Shown piece after piece: positions 1 to 12,100 of a stretch of 64,000 nucleotides of DNA. The notes beneath the pieces are model-generated. The model saw only the letters and a list, made by a program, of their open reading frames with translations, searched no databases and was not told the DNA's origin. The stretch's first letter is position 1; the number at the start of each line of letters is the position of its first letter. This stretch comes from Xiphophorus maculatus. Taxonomy: Eukaryota > Chordata > Actinopteri > Cyprinodontiformes > Poeciliidae. The stretch covers positions 27,120,288 through 27,184,287 of the forward strand of contig NC_036450.1 of assembly GCF_002775205.1 (NCBI RefSeq). Direction: 5' to 3'. The position numbers and the translations under genes are program-made.

Positions 1-2025
1 TAGGTATGCATGACCAATTTAATCTGCATGTGCAAATTTTAAAACATTGGAAGCAATGCAGAGCATCTCTGTTGATTTGGAGTCATTTGTGAAACACCTC
101 ATGTTGACACAATGCTGGAGCAAAAGGCAAATGGAACCAGCAAGATTTCACTTCTTATCTAGCATTAAACATACTGATTACAACATATTTTATTTAGAGA
201 AAATCATCACTGTCACCATATTATTAGTTACCTTATGAAAACATTGCATAGTCATACACATTACATTATTAGCAGGTTTATTTTCTATCACTGCTAAACA
301 TTGCTTTCTTTAAAAATGAAAGTTTATTGTTGCTGCTGTTTTGTTTGTTTTGGTTTTTTTTAAAAGGAACAGCTCAGATATTTATGTCAACCTCAGAACA
401 AAGAACAATTTGAATGTGGATAAGAAAACATATCAAATTAAGATTTGAGGTAGTTTGAGATGAAATATGGAAACAACAAATGTATAAGTCAAAACTATAA
501 AAAGTGGACCAATGTGTCTAGAGTGTATGAAGAAGATAGATCAATCAGATCTGTGGAGCAACAAACCACATAGTGGTCTTTATTCACTGCCAATGTTTTT
601 ACTGTTCAATCGTTGACTTTTGAAATATTGATAGTAATAACCCATTGTTGGAAAAAAAATCTTTTTTGTCTCATTTATCTTTCTGATGAATATCTAGAAA
701 AACACACAATGGCAGTTCAGCTAATGGAACCCAGCTAACACTAAGCTCTGATGAGCATAAACAACAAGAAACTTATTCTAATTTTAATCACATTTCCTTT
801 CAAATAAGCTCCTCTACATTTCTCAAATTAATTTGAAATATCATAGAAAATCAATAAAAAAGGAAAAACCTATTCTGTGTGTTCTGTTCGTAACTGTAAA
901 TAGCAACTGGAAAGTGTGCTGAAGTTATTATTCTGATTGGAAAGTAAGCGGTTTTCACCAGAGACCAGTACAACTGAGACATACAAACCTTGCTGAGAAT
1001 CGCCTTTTATACAATCTTGATGGTTTGTGTTTTGTATGTTTGCTAAATCTATTAGAATTACAAAGTGAAAACAGTGTTTTTATCTATTTTATTCATTCAA
1101 GCACAGAAAAGAATGTTGGATATATATTGTACAGTACCATGTACAATATGGTACTAGGTTTTAACATTTAACACGTGAGGCAGACATATTGGATTTTGAG
1201 GTCGAGGTTGAGAAGCCTCTGACTTTCCAAGCCAAATTTGTGATAAGAGAAAATCTTTAGCTAATTTGTTTGACTTGGAGAAGAAATGATGTGAAGAAAT
1301 CTGCCTTCCCTTCATAAAGTCTGCTTCAGCTTCTCCTATGCTGATTGAGTTCAGAAATGAAACACACAATTCTTTCCTTTGTGTTCTGGAAATCCGCTCT
1401 GATCCGCTCTGTAGATACTTCCATCTCATTTCTCTGAACTCAGAAGCTTCCAAATAAAGAAACTGAGCTACTGTGATCCCAATTCCATAGTATTTTTGAT
1501 AATATTTGCTTCCAGAAATTGATCTGAATCACAGGTGGAATAAAAGATTGGAACAGAAATTGGAACAAGTTCATTTGTTGCTTCCAACATGCCTACCTGC
1601 GTAGCAACAGTTGGCAAAGTGGGCGATTGCTACACTCTGCATGTTGCAGCATGTTATCATTCAAAGGAAATTCTGTAAACAGCTGACAGAACACATCCAC
1701 AGAACAAGGAGCTGAGTTTGAAAGAATCCTCTTTGGTCTGGACCAGGAGCCGCAGACTCCAGGACCAGACCAAATTCAGCAACCCTACAATAACCAACCT
1801 GCCATTTAAAGAGAAAATCAGGTGTTCCGAGAACAAATACAAGGATTAAAACTTTTTTAAAGTGTGCTCTGCTTAGACTGCTGTAAATGAAATTTCTTTT
1901 TCACGTTACACTGTGTCACTAAGCTTGTTAATACAATCCCAAACGTTAGTTTTAAAGACCTATTTTTAAAGAGAAAACAAGGATAGAAGGAGAGAACCTG
2001 TTGACGAGAATGTTGGGATACTTAC
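1..2025 (-). other. nrg1: nrg1 intron (3' of the type III first exon)
   Basis: On the minus strand this follows the splice donor of the nrg1 type III exon and runs off the left edge. I see AT-rich sequence with no credible exon: no EGF-like domain, no conserved cysteines, and only short chance open frames. The EGF and transmembrane exons of nrg1 must lie outside the window. Confidence 0.6.
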
Positions 2026-2719
2026 ATATAGTTTGAAAGAGTTTGCCTGAGTCCAGGGTTGTCTGTGGGTTGGAGTTTTGCTTTGGAACAGTAGAACGTT
2101 CAGCATTGTACTTCAGGGTCACAGAAGGATATGTCACTTGTGGAGATTGAGGCACAAATGGCCCGACTGTAGATTTCTCTTTCCCAAAAACGTCCGGGTG
2201 TCCAGGTGTAATGGCGATGGTAGTGGTCAGGGAGACAGTAGAGGGAGCAGAATGAGGAATAGAGACGGTGATTCCAAGCGTGGGGTTAACCGATATAATG
2301 ATGGGATCCTGGCCAATGGGTTTAGGATCTAAGTGGGTGGGCGGTTCATATTCAAAGATCTTATCCACAAAGACCCATTTAAGTCCAGCAGTGCAAAGAG
2401 CTAAACTAAGAAGGCAGGCCAGGATGGGCAGAATGCAGATTTTTTCAGAGTGGAGGCAACGATTAATCTGTTCCATCTCTATGCACACACAGCAGGTCGA
2501 AGGCAAAGGCACAATTCCCAAAGCACCGTCATGCTCCCCATCACCTCGGCCTTCCTCTGTAATTCCCTTAACACCCTCATCCCCACTCTCACCAGCTGCC
2601 TCCGTCTCCTCTGGTTTCTCCTCTGGGACTGGTCCAGTATCAGGAGGCGGGCCAGTGGGGGAGGCCGTTTCAGGAGATGGAGCCGGTCCTGCAGAGTAGT
2701 CCTCCATTCCCTCAGTCAT
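2026..2719 (-). CDS. nrg1: Neuregulin 1, type III (CRD/SMDF-type) first coding exon
   Basis: This is the isoform-specific first coding exon of membrane-tethered neuregulin 1, an ErbB3/ErbB4 ligand precursor that in vertebrates drives Schwann cell myelination. It encodes 231 residues plus one base and ends at a strong donor (T|GTAAGTATC). The order is an acidic, Pro/Glu-rich N-terminus (1-65), a cysteine-rich stretch (Cys 76, 77, 79, 88, 95), a hydrophobic segment at about 94-118 with the diagnostic motif AGLKWVFVDKIFEY, then THLDP and a GQDPII motif, and a Ser/Thr/Pro-rich stalk. That motif block is the hallmark of type III NRG1. The first ATG (2717-2719) is used; a second Met is at codon 5. 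The Ig-like domain of types I/II is absent, as expected. The EGF exons are off-window. nrg2 is the main alternative, but linkage to purg favours nrg1. Confidence 0.88.
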
Positions 2720-3450
2720 CCTTTTAAACTGCTGGAGGAAGAGTCTCTGAAAGCTTCAACCATTAAAACAGGGCATCACACAAGAGTGGTCTGCCACGAG
2801 AGTCTATGAGAAGGCTTCCCAACATGAGGCTGTAGAGTCAGAGGACGAAAAAGCAAAATGCCCTTCAGCGACTGAAAGCTTGACAGTGGTCCACGAGGTA
2901 GCAGGACGACCTGCATCCAAGGATAGCCAGCTCTTTACACATGCTTTAAACAGTCAGGGAGTTGTACTGCAGTCAATTTATCTGCAGGCAAAATACATAC
3001 ACATATATTAATGTTGTATCTGGTTGAGTCGTGAGCGACGGTAGAAAAGTAGTTGTGACTCACCTGAACACTTTGGCAGGGGAAAGAGAAGGGGCGGTGT
3101 CGACGTGATGGGCCGGCTGCAGTAACTGGATCGTCAAGGACATGCTGGCCGGGCACTGCAGTGGCAGGACGGACATGCTGCCTTGTCTAAAGTGCTCCAA
3201 GCAGCTGAAAGGCTGAATCATCAGGGAGCGGCAGGTGTCCTTCCTCTCAGTGCAGCCAAAGAAACAGATGAGTAAGGAGAAAAGGGAAAGAAAGAGAATC
3301 CTAGAGAGGGAGGGGGGCTGCAGTAGCACAGTGGGTCAAAGGAGGATGGATACTCCCCTTCTCCTTCTCTCCTCTCTCACTCCTCCTCTCGCTGTTGTTT
3401 CTCTCCAACTGGTGTGCACAGCAGCCTCTGGCCTCCTCCCTCTCTGCCTC
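2720..3450 (-). promoter_or_regulatory. nrg1: Probable 5' UTR and promoter region of nrg1 type III
   Basis: This lies immediately upstream of the type III start codon on the minus strand. It is richer in GC than its surroundings, with CT/AG-rich tracts at about 3270-3400. No TATA box stands out and the transcription start cannot be placed. Short open frames here look like chance. Confidence 0.35.
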
Positions 3451-3761
3451 ACTTCCTCTGTCTTTGCAGGCTGCTCCCAATCCAAGCACAAAGCATCCAG
3501 CTAAGCAAGTTCCTACATGATCCAATTAGAGTGCATGTCAGCGAATCACAGACAGCCGAACTGCTGTAGCCAGCCCTCCCAGCACCACTCCCCAATGACT
3601 CTACCGCAAGACTGGGGAACGAACAGCCAAGCAGACATAGGATACACATGGAGAAATGAATGGCATAAAAGTTTAGTTAATAAATTATTGCATCTGAAAT
3701 ATATTGAAGTTAAAAAAAAATCTTCAAGATCTTAACATATTCTTCAAGATCTTTTAGAGAT

Positions 3762-3804
3762 GTACACATCTTTAGAGATTGTGTACATCTCTAAAGATGT
3801 GTAC
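3762..3804. repeat. Perfect 18-bp inverted repeat (hairpin)
   Basis: The arms are 3762-3779 and 3787-3804 (gtacacatctttagagat and its reverse complement) with a 7-bp spacer. The same CTTTAGAGA words recur just outside, and tcttcaagatctt is directly repeated at 3721-3753, so the patch looks like a small repeat-built foldback. Confidence 0.8.
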
Positions 3805-4169
3805 AATCTTTAGAGAACAACTTTCCAGGTCTTATTTTTAATACAATGTTTAATATTCAAACATCAGCAGAACTTTCTGACTGGAAATAGTAATCACTGG
3901 TTGATCACTGCATAGTTTAATCTCAGCAGTCTACTAGCTGCTAATGGGTCAGAAACTAAAACAAACAAATAACTTCATGGGAAATAAATTATTGATGGTC
4001 ATCAACATACAACTTTAGAATGTTTCATACAGTTACGACAGGAAACAGTTGGATAAATGTTTCAGGAAATGATTCCTAATATTACCCATGTGCTCACTGT
4101 TCTCAAAAAAATAAGCTGCAAGAGTGATATAAAGCCACCGGATCCTCATTAAGCCAATTAATGCTCAAG

Positions 4170-4204
4170 CCCCACCCCCCACTAGCACTGCAGACTTATA
4201 AATA
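4170..4204 (+). promoter_or_regulatory. Candidate CACCC box plus TATA box
   Basis: A C-rich CCCCACCCCCC tract near 4170-4180 is followed by TATAAATA at 4197-4204 in otherwise AT-rich DNA. No gene is evident downstream on the plus strand, so this is only a promoter-like coincidence or the start of an unrecognised non-coding RNA. Confidence 0.2.
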
Positions 4205-7200
4205 GGATAAAGGAAAAATCCAAGGTGGAGTTTGGGAGGGGGAGAAGACCTCAACAAGATGAGGAGCATCTAAAAGGTCAGTTTATCACCATACTGAGCA
4301 CTGACACTCCTGTGACCCTATCCCATCCTCAGACAGAGTTAATACCAGTAATGGTATCTGTGGGGGAGCACTTCCTGTCAGGCCTCTGAATTAGTGACCT
4401 GAATATTGATTAACTTCTCAGGATACATAATCTGACACAGGAAGTGCAGAATAATAAATATCTGTGAGTTTAGGTCTGTTACTATCAAAGTGTTGTTTAG
4501 TCTATTTAGACCATAAGACAATAAGACCTAAGCTAGCAAATGTTTCATTAGATAAATGATCAACTACATACAGCATAAGAATTAAAAATTATACTTTTAA
4601 CAGGTAATTATGAATGTTTTTAATGTTATTTTCATGGTCTTGGCTTGTATATTTGCATTTACAAATGAAAACTCATAACTCATTCCTACAATAAAACAAA
4701 GAAAAAATTTTGGCTGTAGCATAAGAATTTGATAAAGTCACGGTAAATTAAAGTGTCAGACTTCCATCAAACATTTATGCCTTGTCCCTGTTAACACTTA
4801 CTGGTCAGAACTGGAGTAACACTTTTGTTAAGCAATTTCTGCATTAAAGCTTCTCCAAGAACTCAATGCCAAAATGAAGACACTTAGTGAAGGAGATTTT
4901 AAAAAGCCTATTAAATTATTATCTGATTTGTTTACAGGTCACAGAGGGGTTTATCTATTAACTGCCACTAAAAGCTCAGAAAACGTCAGGTAATGTTTTC
5001 ATTTCTGCTGAACATAATAACATAATTATAGACTAAAATCAGCCACACTGATGTTTAAACCTCTGCCTGAAGGTCAATCAGCTTGTCTTAGATTCAGATG
5101 AATATAAAGGAAATTTTTTTCAGTGGCTGCTTCACAACTATAGAACAGTTTATCTCTCCACTCAAAAGAGAAGATAAAATCAAATTTAAAGCTCATGAAT
5201 ATTGTATTCTAGCTTATTTATTCCCACTTGGATCTTAGGAAGCAAGGCAATAGAATCTAAAGTCCAATAAATTCAAACTGCAAAGGATACAATCAACAAG
5301 AAGTTTAATAAAAGTCAACAAACATACAGATCCTACATCTTCACACAAGTATTCCCTTTGTCCATCATTACTGGGCCAATACAATCTGCTGGGTACACAC
5401 ATCATCTTAACATGTCAAATACCGGTCAGTTGTTTAGTACAGCTTTAAATGCTACTGAAGTTCTTCCAAAAATGTCAACACACTGTATCTTTTGTAAGAA
5501 CAAAGTTTTCAGAACTATAAAGTTCATAATATGTTTAACTTGAATTAAACCCGACAGCAAACATCCTGGACTTAAACCCACAGAGGAGGAAAAGCAACTC
5601 TGCTCTTCGTTCAGACTGCTCCAAATGTTATTGTCTGATTAAAACCAATGCCTGAGAGCACTGTCTAACTGCTGAGTGCTGCTGTGTTTTCTCTGCTGAG
5701 CAGCCATTTTAAGAGCTCTGCCATAGAAATCAGCTGCAACCCAAAAAGTGAGACCAGGCTGTAAAACTGAAGGATGCAGAAAAACTGCTCTACAGAGACA
5801 GCAAACCACAATACTTCATGAAGATGAGGCCAGGAAACATTTGGTTTCACTTTGGTCGGTATTAACAACAATCATACATTGCTTGATAAAATACTTTTTC
5901 ATAAATAGAATTTTTACATTTCATGGTTGGAAAAAATCTAACAGTGAATTAAGAAATACAAAATATAAAATCTTCTGGGAAAGACATGAAGAAAATCAGA
6001 AAGAAAAGATCAGCAAATAAATTACCACAATTTCCAGAATTAGATCATTTACAGTCAAGCAAGTGAACTATTCATATTTATTAAAATTAATATCTGATAC
6101 TAAAAATAATCAAAGAATCCTGTTCTCAGTTTTTAACAGACTAATCTAACCAGCCCTCCCCAGTATCCACCAGTAACTCCACAATTACAAAGTGTGGAGA
6201 TTTTGCAGCCTACTTCAGAGGAAACATAAAAAATATAAGATATAATTTATCTCAATGCCAGCATAAAAATATCACCTCTGAGTCATTGTTAAATGGTGGG
6301 GAAACATTGGAGAATGGTTGATGAACTGCTAAGCAGAATTATTTCTCACTTAAAACAGAAAAATATCTTTAGACTCTTTAGAACCATATCTTTTTCAAAA
6401 TTATGCTCTTAATTTGAACTATTCTTTTTATATGGAGCGGGACAGTGGGTTTCACAACTGTCTTTAAGTCTGCTGTTGTGAACTCAATGTCTTTATTCTA
6501 ATCTGCTGCGTTTTTAGCTAAATGTGGAGAAGCTTTTCCTTAATCAACTAAAGTAACAGCATCCCAGTTTTACACAAGTAATGTGTCCACCAAGGCTCAG
6601 CATTGAGTCCCAATATTTTGAATCCTTATATGCCACCCACCAACTGTTGGCATACATCATTAGGAGACATGGCATTAACTTTCATAGTTATGCTGATGAC
6701 AAACACCTCCGTTTATTAGTGCATTTATGAGCCCACATCCATCAAGGCACTTTGAAGCAGTTTTTTTTTTTTACATATTAAATTATGAGAATTTCCTTCA
6801 TCAAAATTGAAAAACATATTTGATTCAAACTATGGTTTCAGAAACCATATCAAGAATGTCACCAGACATTCTTTCTCAGTTTACCATTTAGTTTATGATT
6901 ATTTTATGTATATTTATACATTTTCTTTTCCTGCTAATCTACACAACTGCTTCCCCTGAGGTCCATATTCCCTGGAGTCTTTATCTTTATTATATTTGTC
7001 TGATTAGTTTGATATTTTCTAATGTAAATATCAAACAGAGACTGTCCGTTTTTAATCTCTGTATAAGCAAAGTCAAATAAACAAAGGTTGGCCTGAATTA
7101 AAATGAGGCTGGTAAAATTAGTATTAAACATGTCAACATTTTTCTCAGCTTAAATGTTCTAATGGGGACACTGAGATAAAATTAACACCAGGCCACCATC

Positions 7201-8035
7201 AGCATCAACTCACACCCAAGCAATCCACTAACATAATCAGAGCAAATAAATCCACCAGTCAATTTAATGACTAAAAAAATAGAATGAAACATGGAATGGA
7301 ACCTATCGTCTCAGACAAAATGTCTCCAAATCTTAAAGGTTTTCAGGGTTCCTTTAATTGCACATTCAGCTCTTTCCATATATTTTCATTTAAGATAGGT
7401 GACTGAGCCATCCTAACAGTTTTACTTTATTTCTCAGAAATGAGTTAAGAGTTTCCTTGGCTGTGTTTGAAACTTGCTTCAAATTCACATTTGTTTCATT
7501 CTCACATTCTTATCAAAAGTTTCCTAGTAAATCTATCTATCTTTCCTTGCATTATATGAAGCCTCCCAGAACCAGGTGCTGTAACAGAGCCCACACTGTG
7601 ATGTTTCCACCTGCTAATGTCACCTTTGCATGGTGTTTCCAGAGTGATGTACAGAACCATTCTTTCTTTAAACTTGATGTGAGCGATTACGTTGGCCTCA
7701 TTAGACCAGACTGTCTTCTCTCAGAATTTTGCACACTTGCCCAAATCTTCTGCAGCAAACGTTCTTCCGGGGTGACGTCTTGTGCAGTCACTGTGCATAG
7801 AAGCCATTGCTATAAAGGCATTACTTATTGCTTACCTGGAGAAAATGCACCTGCAACTTTCTGCAAGTGGTTCTTGGCTCTTGGACAATTCTAGTTATTC
7901 TTTTGACTCTTTCAGAAATCTTAAATGGGCCACCTGGCTGGTTTGTGGTGAAGTCATGTTTGTTCCACTTTCGGATAATAATTCCAACAGCGCTCACTAG
8001 GAAGTTTAAGAAGTTTAAAAATGCAGCTGTGGGAT

Positions 8036-8190
8036 GTTGAGATGGCACAGGGATTAAGCACAACCCACATATAGAGGCTTTAGCCCTCGATGTGGCTGTC
8101 GCAGGTTCAATTCCCGGTGCTGCATGTCTTCCCCCTTCTCTAAATACCCAATTTACTGTCAAATAAAGGCCACTAGAGCCAATAAAACCT
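8036..8190 (+). repeat. tRNA-derived SINE copy
   Basis: The head carries a degenerate A box (taagcacaacccacat) and a B box GGTTCAATTCC at 8104-8114. It is followed by the TCTTCCCCC...CTGTCAAATAAAGGCCACTAGAGCC tail found on a widespread fish SINE. It is not a functional tRNA gene. Confidence 0.65.
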
Positions 8191-8253
8191 GTGGGGGGGA
8201 TGCAGTTGTAACCACTGACTGCCATGACTATGTTTAGGAACAGTATGCTTTTT

Positions 8254-8520
8254 GTTGTGTGGTGGAGCAGTTCGTATCATTGCTGCCTTGCAGAAAGAAG
8301 GTCCTGGGTTCGATTCCCGGCATGGACTCTTCCTGTTCTCCCTGTCCATGCGTAGGTTCTCTCAGGGTACTCTGGGTTCCTCCCACAGTCCAAAATCATG
8401 ATGTTTAGGTTGACTGGTCTGTCTAAATTCTCATGAGGTATGAATGTGTGCATGATTGTTTGTCCTGTGCTGGACTGGTGACCTGTTCAAGGTGACCCCA
8501 CCTCTCTCCTGTGCAACTGT
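8254..8520 (+). repeat. Fish dispersed repeat with tRNA-like B box
   Basis: It begins GTGGAGCAGTTCG, has a B box GGTTCGATTCC at 8307-8317, and then contains the characteristic blocks TTCTCCCTGTCCATGCG, TTCCTCCCACAGTCCAAA and GACTGGTGACCTG. The copy at 61275-61545 on the other strand shares these blocks, so this is one dispersed family. Confidence 0.7.
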
Positions 8521-8827
8521 GTGCAATCTCCAGATAGCAACTGTGAAATATTTTCATTATAAAAAAACTTTTTGAAGGCTAAGAGAGATATCTGTAGAAG
8601 AGATATGTAGAAGATGCTATTCTTCACATGTTCCCCGTTTCAATCCATTTGTTTACTCATAACTGACTTTGTGGACTAATTTGCTTGATTTCTTCATATG
8701 TGTGGATTACTTGGGCTATTAATAAACTCTGCCAATGGCCATTTTAGAAATATTTAAACAGAGAAAATATTGACATGTTCAAAACATTCTTTACTCAATG
8801 TAAGTTCAAACAACTAATCGTTATACA

Positions 8828-8833
8828 TTTATT
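8828..8833 (-). terminator. slc38a9: Candidate poly(A) signal of slc38a9
   Basis: AATAAA on the minus strand, about 160 bp past the slc38a9 stop codon. The position suits a short 3' UTR; no transcript evidence is available. Confidence 0.45.
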
Positions 8834-8991
8834 TGAATATGAAGTACATATTGAAATAAATATGTATGTAAATGCTTGCATACTGTATGTTTGGAGCCTG
8901 TTGTGGAGATATTTAAACCACACCAGTTAGGTGGTAGCAGCTAAACCTTCCATTACATTTTCTCATCTTTAAATTATTGCCTAGTTGTTTT

Positions 8992-9157
8992 CTACATAAA
9001 AAACTGAGCCATCAGGTTGGCCACACCCAGAACGATGAGGAAACTGTGGAAAAGGACTGACTGCCAGGTGAGTCTCCCCTGCTCTCTCAGGGAGAACATG
9101 TGGACTAAAGTAGGAAGTAGAAACACTAAGGCCAGTCCACATATTGCTCCAGAAAAT
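8992..9157 (-). CDS. slc38a9: slc38a9 coding exon 14 (C-terminus)
   Basis: Residues 504-558 and the TAG stop. It encodes the last two membrane segments, ending in [12 protein letters not shown]. The acceptor is CTCTCTGCAG at 9158. Confidence 0.93.
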
Positions 9158-12100
9158 CTGCAGAGAGAAATAGATTTATAATCAGTAAATGAGAAAGCAG
9201 ATATGGGCCGCAGAGGAAAATTTACTATATTTTAATGATTCAAGAAAACTGAACAAGACTTTGGCTGTCTTTCCCTTTTTGGAGATATGAAGAGAAGAGA
9301 CTGCTACTCAGTAGGTTCAGGTTTCTATTTTTATGCAAGAAGATAATGTGTATGGGTTTTTTTTCTTCCACTTCACAATCTTTCTGTTGGTTCATTACAT
9401 GTCCCACTGGAATATATTAATGTTTGGGGTTGTAACATGCACAGATTTAATATTGTTAGAAGGTGTATAAGTGCTTTCCAAGTTACTGTAGACCAGGGGT
9501 CACCAACCTTTTTGAGTCTGGGAGCTACTTCGTGGGTTCAGAGAAACACAAAGGGCTACTTGTTTGATACAGATATAAATTTTCTTAGCCCAGCCTTTGT
9601 AACAATAATACATTTACATATATATGATTACATGCTGCCTGATCATATTAATGTTAGGGACTACTCACAATCAGTAATGATTTACCATGGCAGATATGGT
9701 TAATTGCTATTATGTGATCAGAAGTTCTTAGTTGACAGAGTTTTAACTTTGATTCCCTTTTGGAGCTCTTCTGTGTGATTCTAAATTGCCAACAAGTGCG
9801 ACTGAAGATTGTTGCAGCAGCACCTTCAGCTGTACGCACTGTGCGTACCATTAAAATTTCCTTTAAATAAAAAAAGAAAAGAATAGTTATTGTATTTTTT
9901 TAATTATCTAAGCCTCTTTACTATTAACGCATCATGCACACGTAGCACAAAACCAGCACAAACCTAAACCACAAAAGCAGTGCACTTTTTTTTTTTTTAC
10001 AAACATTGCTAAATAATAAAGACATGAAAGTTAAGCCTACCCGTGTGATTCACGGGTAGGCTTCACTTCATCAGGTGCGATGTTGATCGCAAGTTCAGGG
10101 TAGAGAAGGTGAAGCAACAATGTTTGCTAAATTTCCACTCTTTTGGGGAATGTTTCGACTAGATTCAATTGTTTAACCCGCAGTCTGAGATGCTCGACTG
10201 GGATCCAAACGTCCTCTTAGAACTACGGGAGGTTCAAACTCCGTTCATTCATTTTTAGCTTGCAGAAAAAGGGCCAAGCCGCCAAATAAACAAAAGCAAA
10301 CTGACCAATAAGCTTTAGGCTTCGGCATGCCCACCCCACAGAAATGTGTGCACTACGTAGAAGATGTTTTGACACAAAAGATCTTTGTTTTTCTCCACAA
10401 TTTTGTTAATAGTAAAGAGGATTAGATAATAAAAATCCCAGAAATTATTATTTTCTTTTTCTTAAAGGAAAACCTCAAGGTACCAGAGTACCAGAGTGGG
10501 TACAGCCATACAGCTGCAGGCGCTGCTGCCCTCTGATAATATCCTGCAGGCTTCTGCGCATAATTCTGAACTTTAACCCTAGAAAAGAGTTTTATACATA
10601 AAGCAATTTATTTTAAACAGGTTTATAATTTACTTTTTTTAATTCTAAATATAAACAAATATTACTTCAATGTAAAAACATTTAATCGAATAATTTTTTG
10701 GGCTGTGGTCCCTAATAACAATGGCTATTTTTAGAACTCCACGGCGACTGACAATGTCCCCTAGGGTGACCGGGTGCCCGGTCACCGTGTTGGTGACCCC
10801 TGCTTCACTTTTTAAGATTCAGGGTCCCTTGCACATTCCCAAAATACTTCAAACTTGAAAATGATTATCTTTATCTTTAATGCATGTTTATATAAAATAG
10901 CTTTAGAGATTTGCTGAAAGTGTAAAGTTTTGATAATGACTGACATACTAGTTGGCAGGGGTTGGCTTTAAACCAAACATACTATAGGACTGAACAATCA
11001 AATTCATTCTGCTACAATGATACAATTGCTGGTCCAATCTTTGTACATCTGTTCTTCTTAAAATGCTATTCATTTAAATTTAAAATTTGAATTAATTCAA
11101 CCTTTGTAGGGACACTAGATGGCTCTCTGAAGCAAAGTTCCAGGATGAGTAAAACCAGTGTGCTACTTGTTAATAGAAGAATGTTTCTACAAAAAAAGAT
11201 AATCATTCCCTAACAGTAGTTGAAGAATTAATAGCTTTAAACAAGTTTATTGAAGAAGAATCTCCCAGCTAACATTACTGGATATTTCTTTCATAAACAG
11301 TTAACAACATAACTCTATACATACCGTATTATAGATCCAATGTTGGGATAAAACATGGCCATTAGAACTCCAGCTCCAACAATGAGAATATTCAGCACAA
11401 GAATGTGAATGAAACTGAGTAGAGACAATGGGACAAACAGCATTCCGTTAGCAGAAACATTGTTCAAGAGTTTCCAAGAAATGATCAAGTTCTGATGCCT
11501 GGGTGATCCAGTAAGACTTGAAATGGGTAAACTGCTGTGTCATGACCAGGCAAGTTCAACACTGACAGCAACAGGAGGAAAAACTGATCTGATGCTCCAT
11601 TGAACTGGCTCAGCTTTACCAGATCAGTCACTGTATCAAGCACTCAGTGAAATGCATTAATAATGGAATATCATCAAATAGATTGAATAGCTATTTAAAT
11701 TGAACATTTCTGATGCAGGAAATTAATGTTGACAAAGCTCAAAAGACGCAATCTAAAAACTTTAACATATTGACAAGTCATGGTTGGTAAACTAAACAGT
11801 CGGTACAAACTAGAATTTAAAGTTATTACCTAGATTTGAGTTAACCAGTCATATCTAATAAATTTTATTATATTGCTTTGAAAGTAAACAAAACTGATAT
11901 TGACCCTAAATTTTCATGGCTATAAATGAAAAAAAAAAAAAAAAAGAACTACCGTAAATCTCCAAATATGAACTATAAATAAAATTAGTATTCTCCTACC
12001 CGGGATAATGATTTCCAAACAGCTGACCCATAATCTGGACTCGTACCAAATAACCCAGCAGAGGATAGACAGTAATCATTTGGAACAGCAAGCACACTCG

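Larger units (their letters stand above)
3451..8991. other. Intergenic between nrg1 type III exon and slc38a9 3' end
   Basis: AT-rich DNA with no recognisable exon on either strand. It holds a hairpin (3762-3804), a possible CACCC/TATA element (4170-4204), two tRNA-derived SINE-type repeats (8036-8190, 8254-8520) and the probable slc38a9 poly(A) signal (8828-8833). Otherwise I see nothing that can be named. Confidence 0.5.

Noticed and set aside
2026-2719. nrg2 instead of nrg1
   Set aside because: The GLKWVFVDKIFEY...THLDP block is the type III NRG1 signature, and purg linkage parallels human PURG-NRG1. Not fully excluded.
7457-7894. 145-codon plus-strand open frame
   Set aside because: No recognisable domain, no splice logic, and AT-rich intergenic context; consistent with chance.
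8104-8317. tRNA genes suggested by B-box sequences
   Set aside because: No cloverleaf or anticodon arm can be drawn, and the flanks match SINE bodies.
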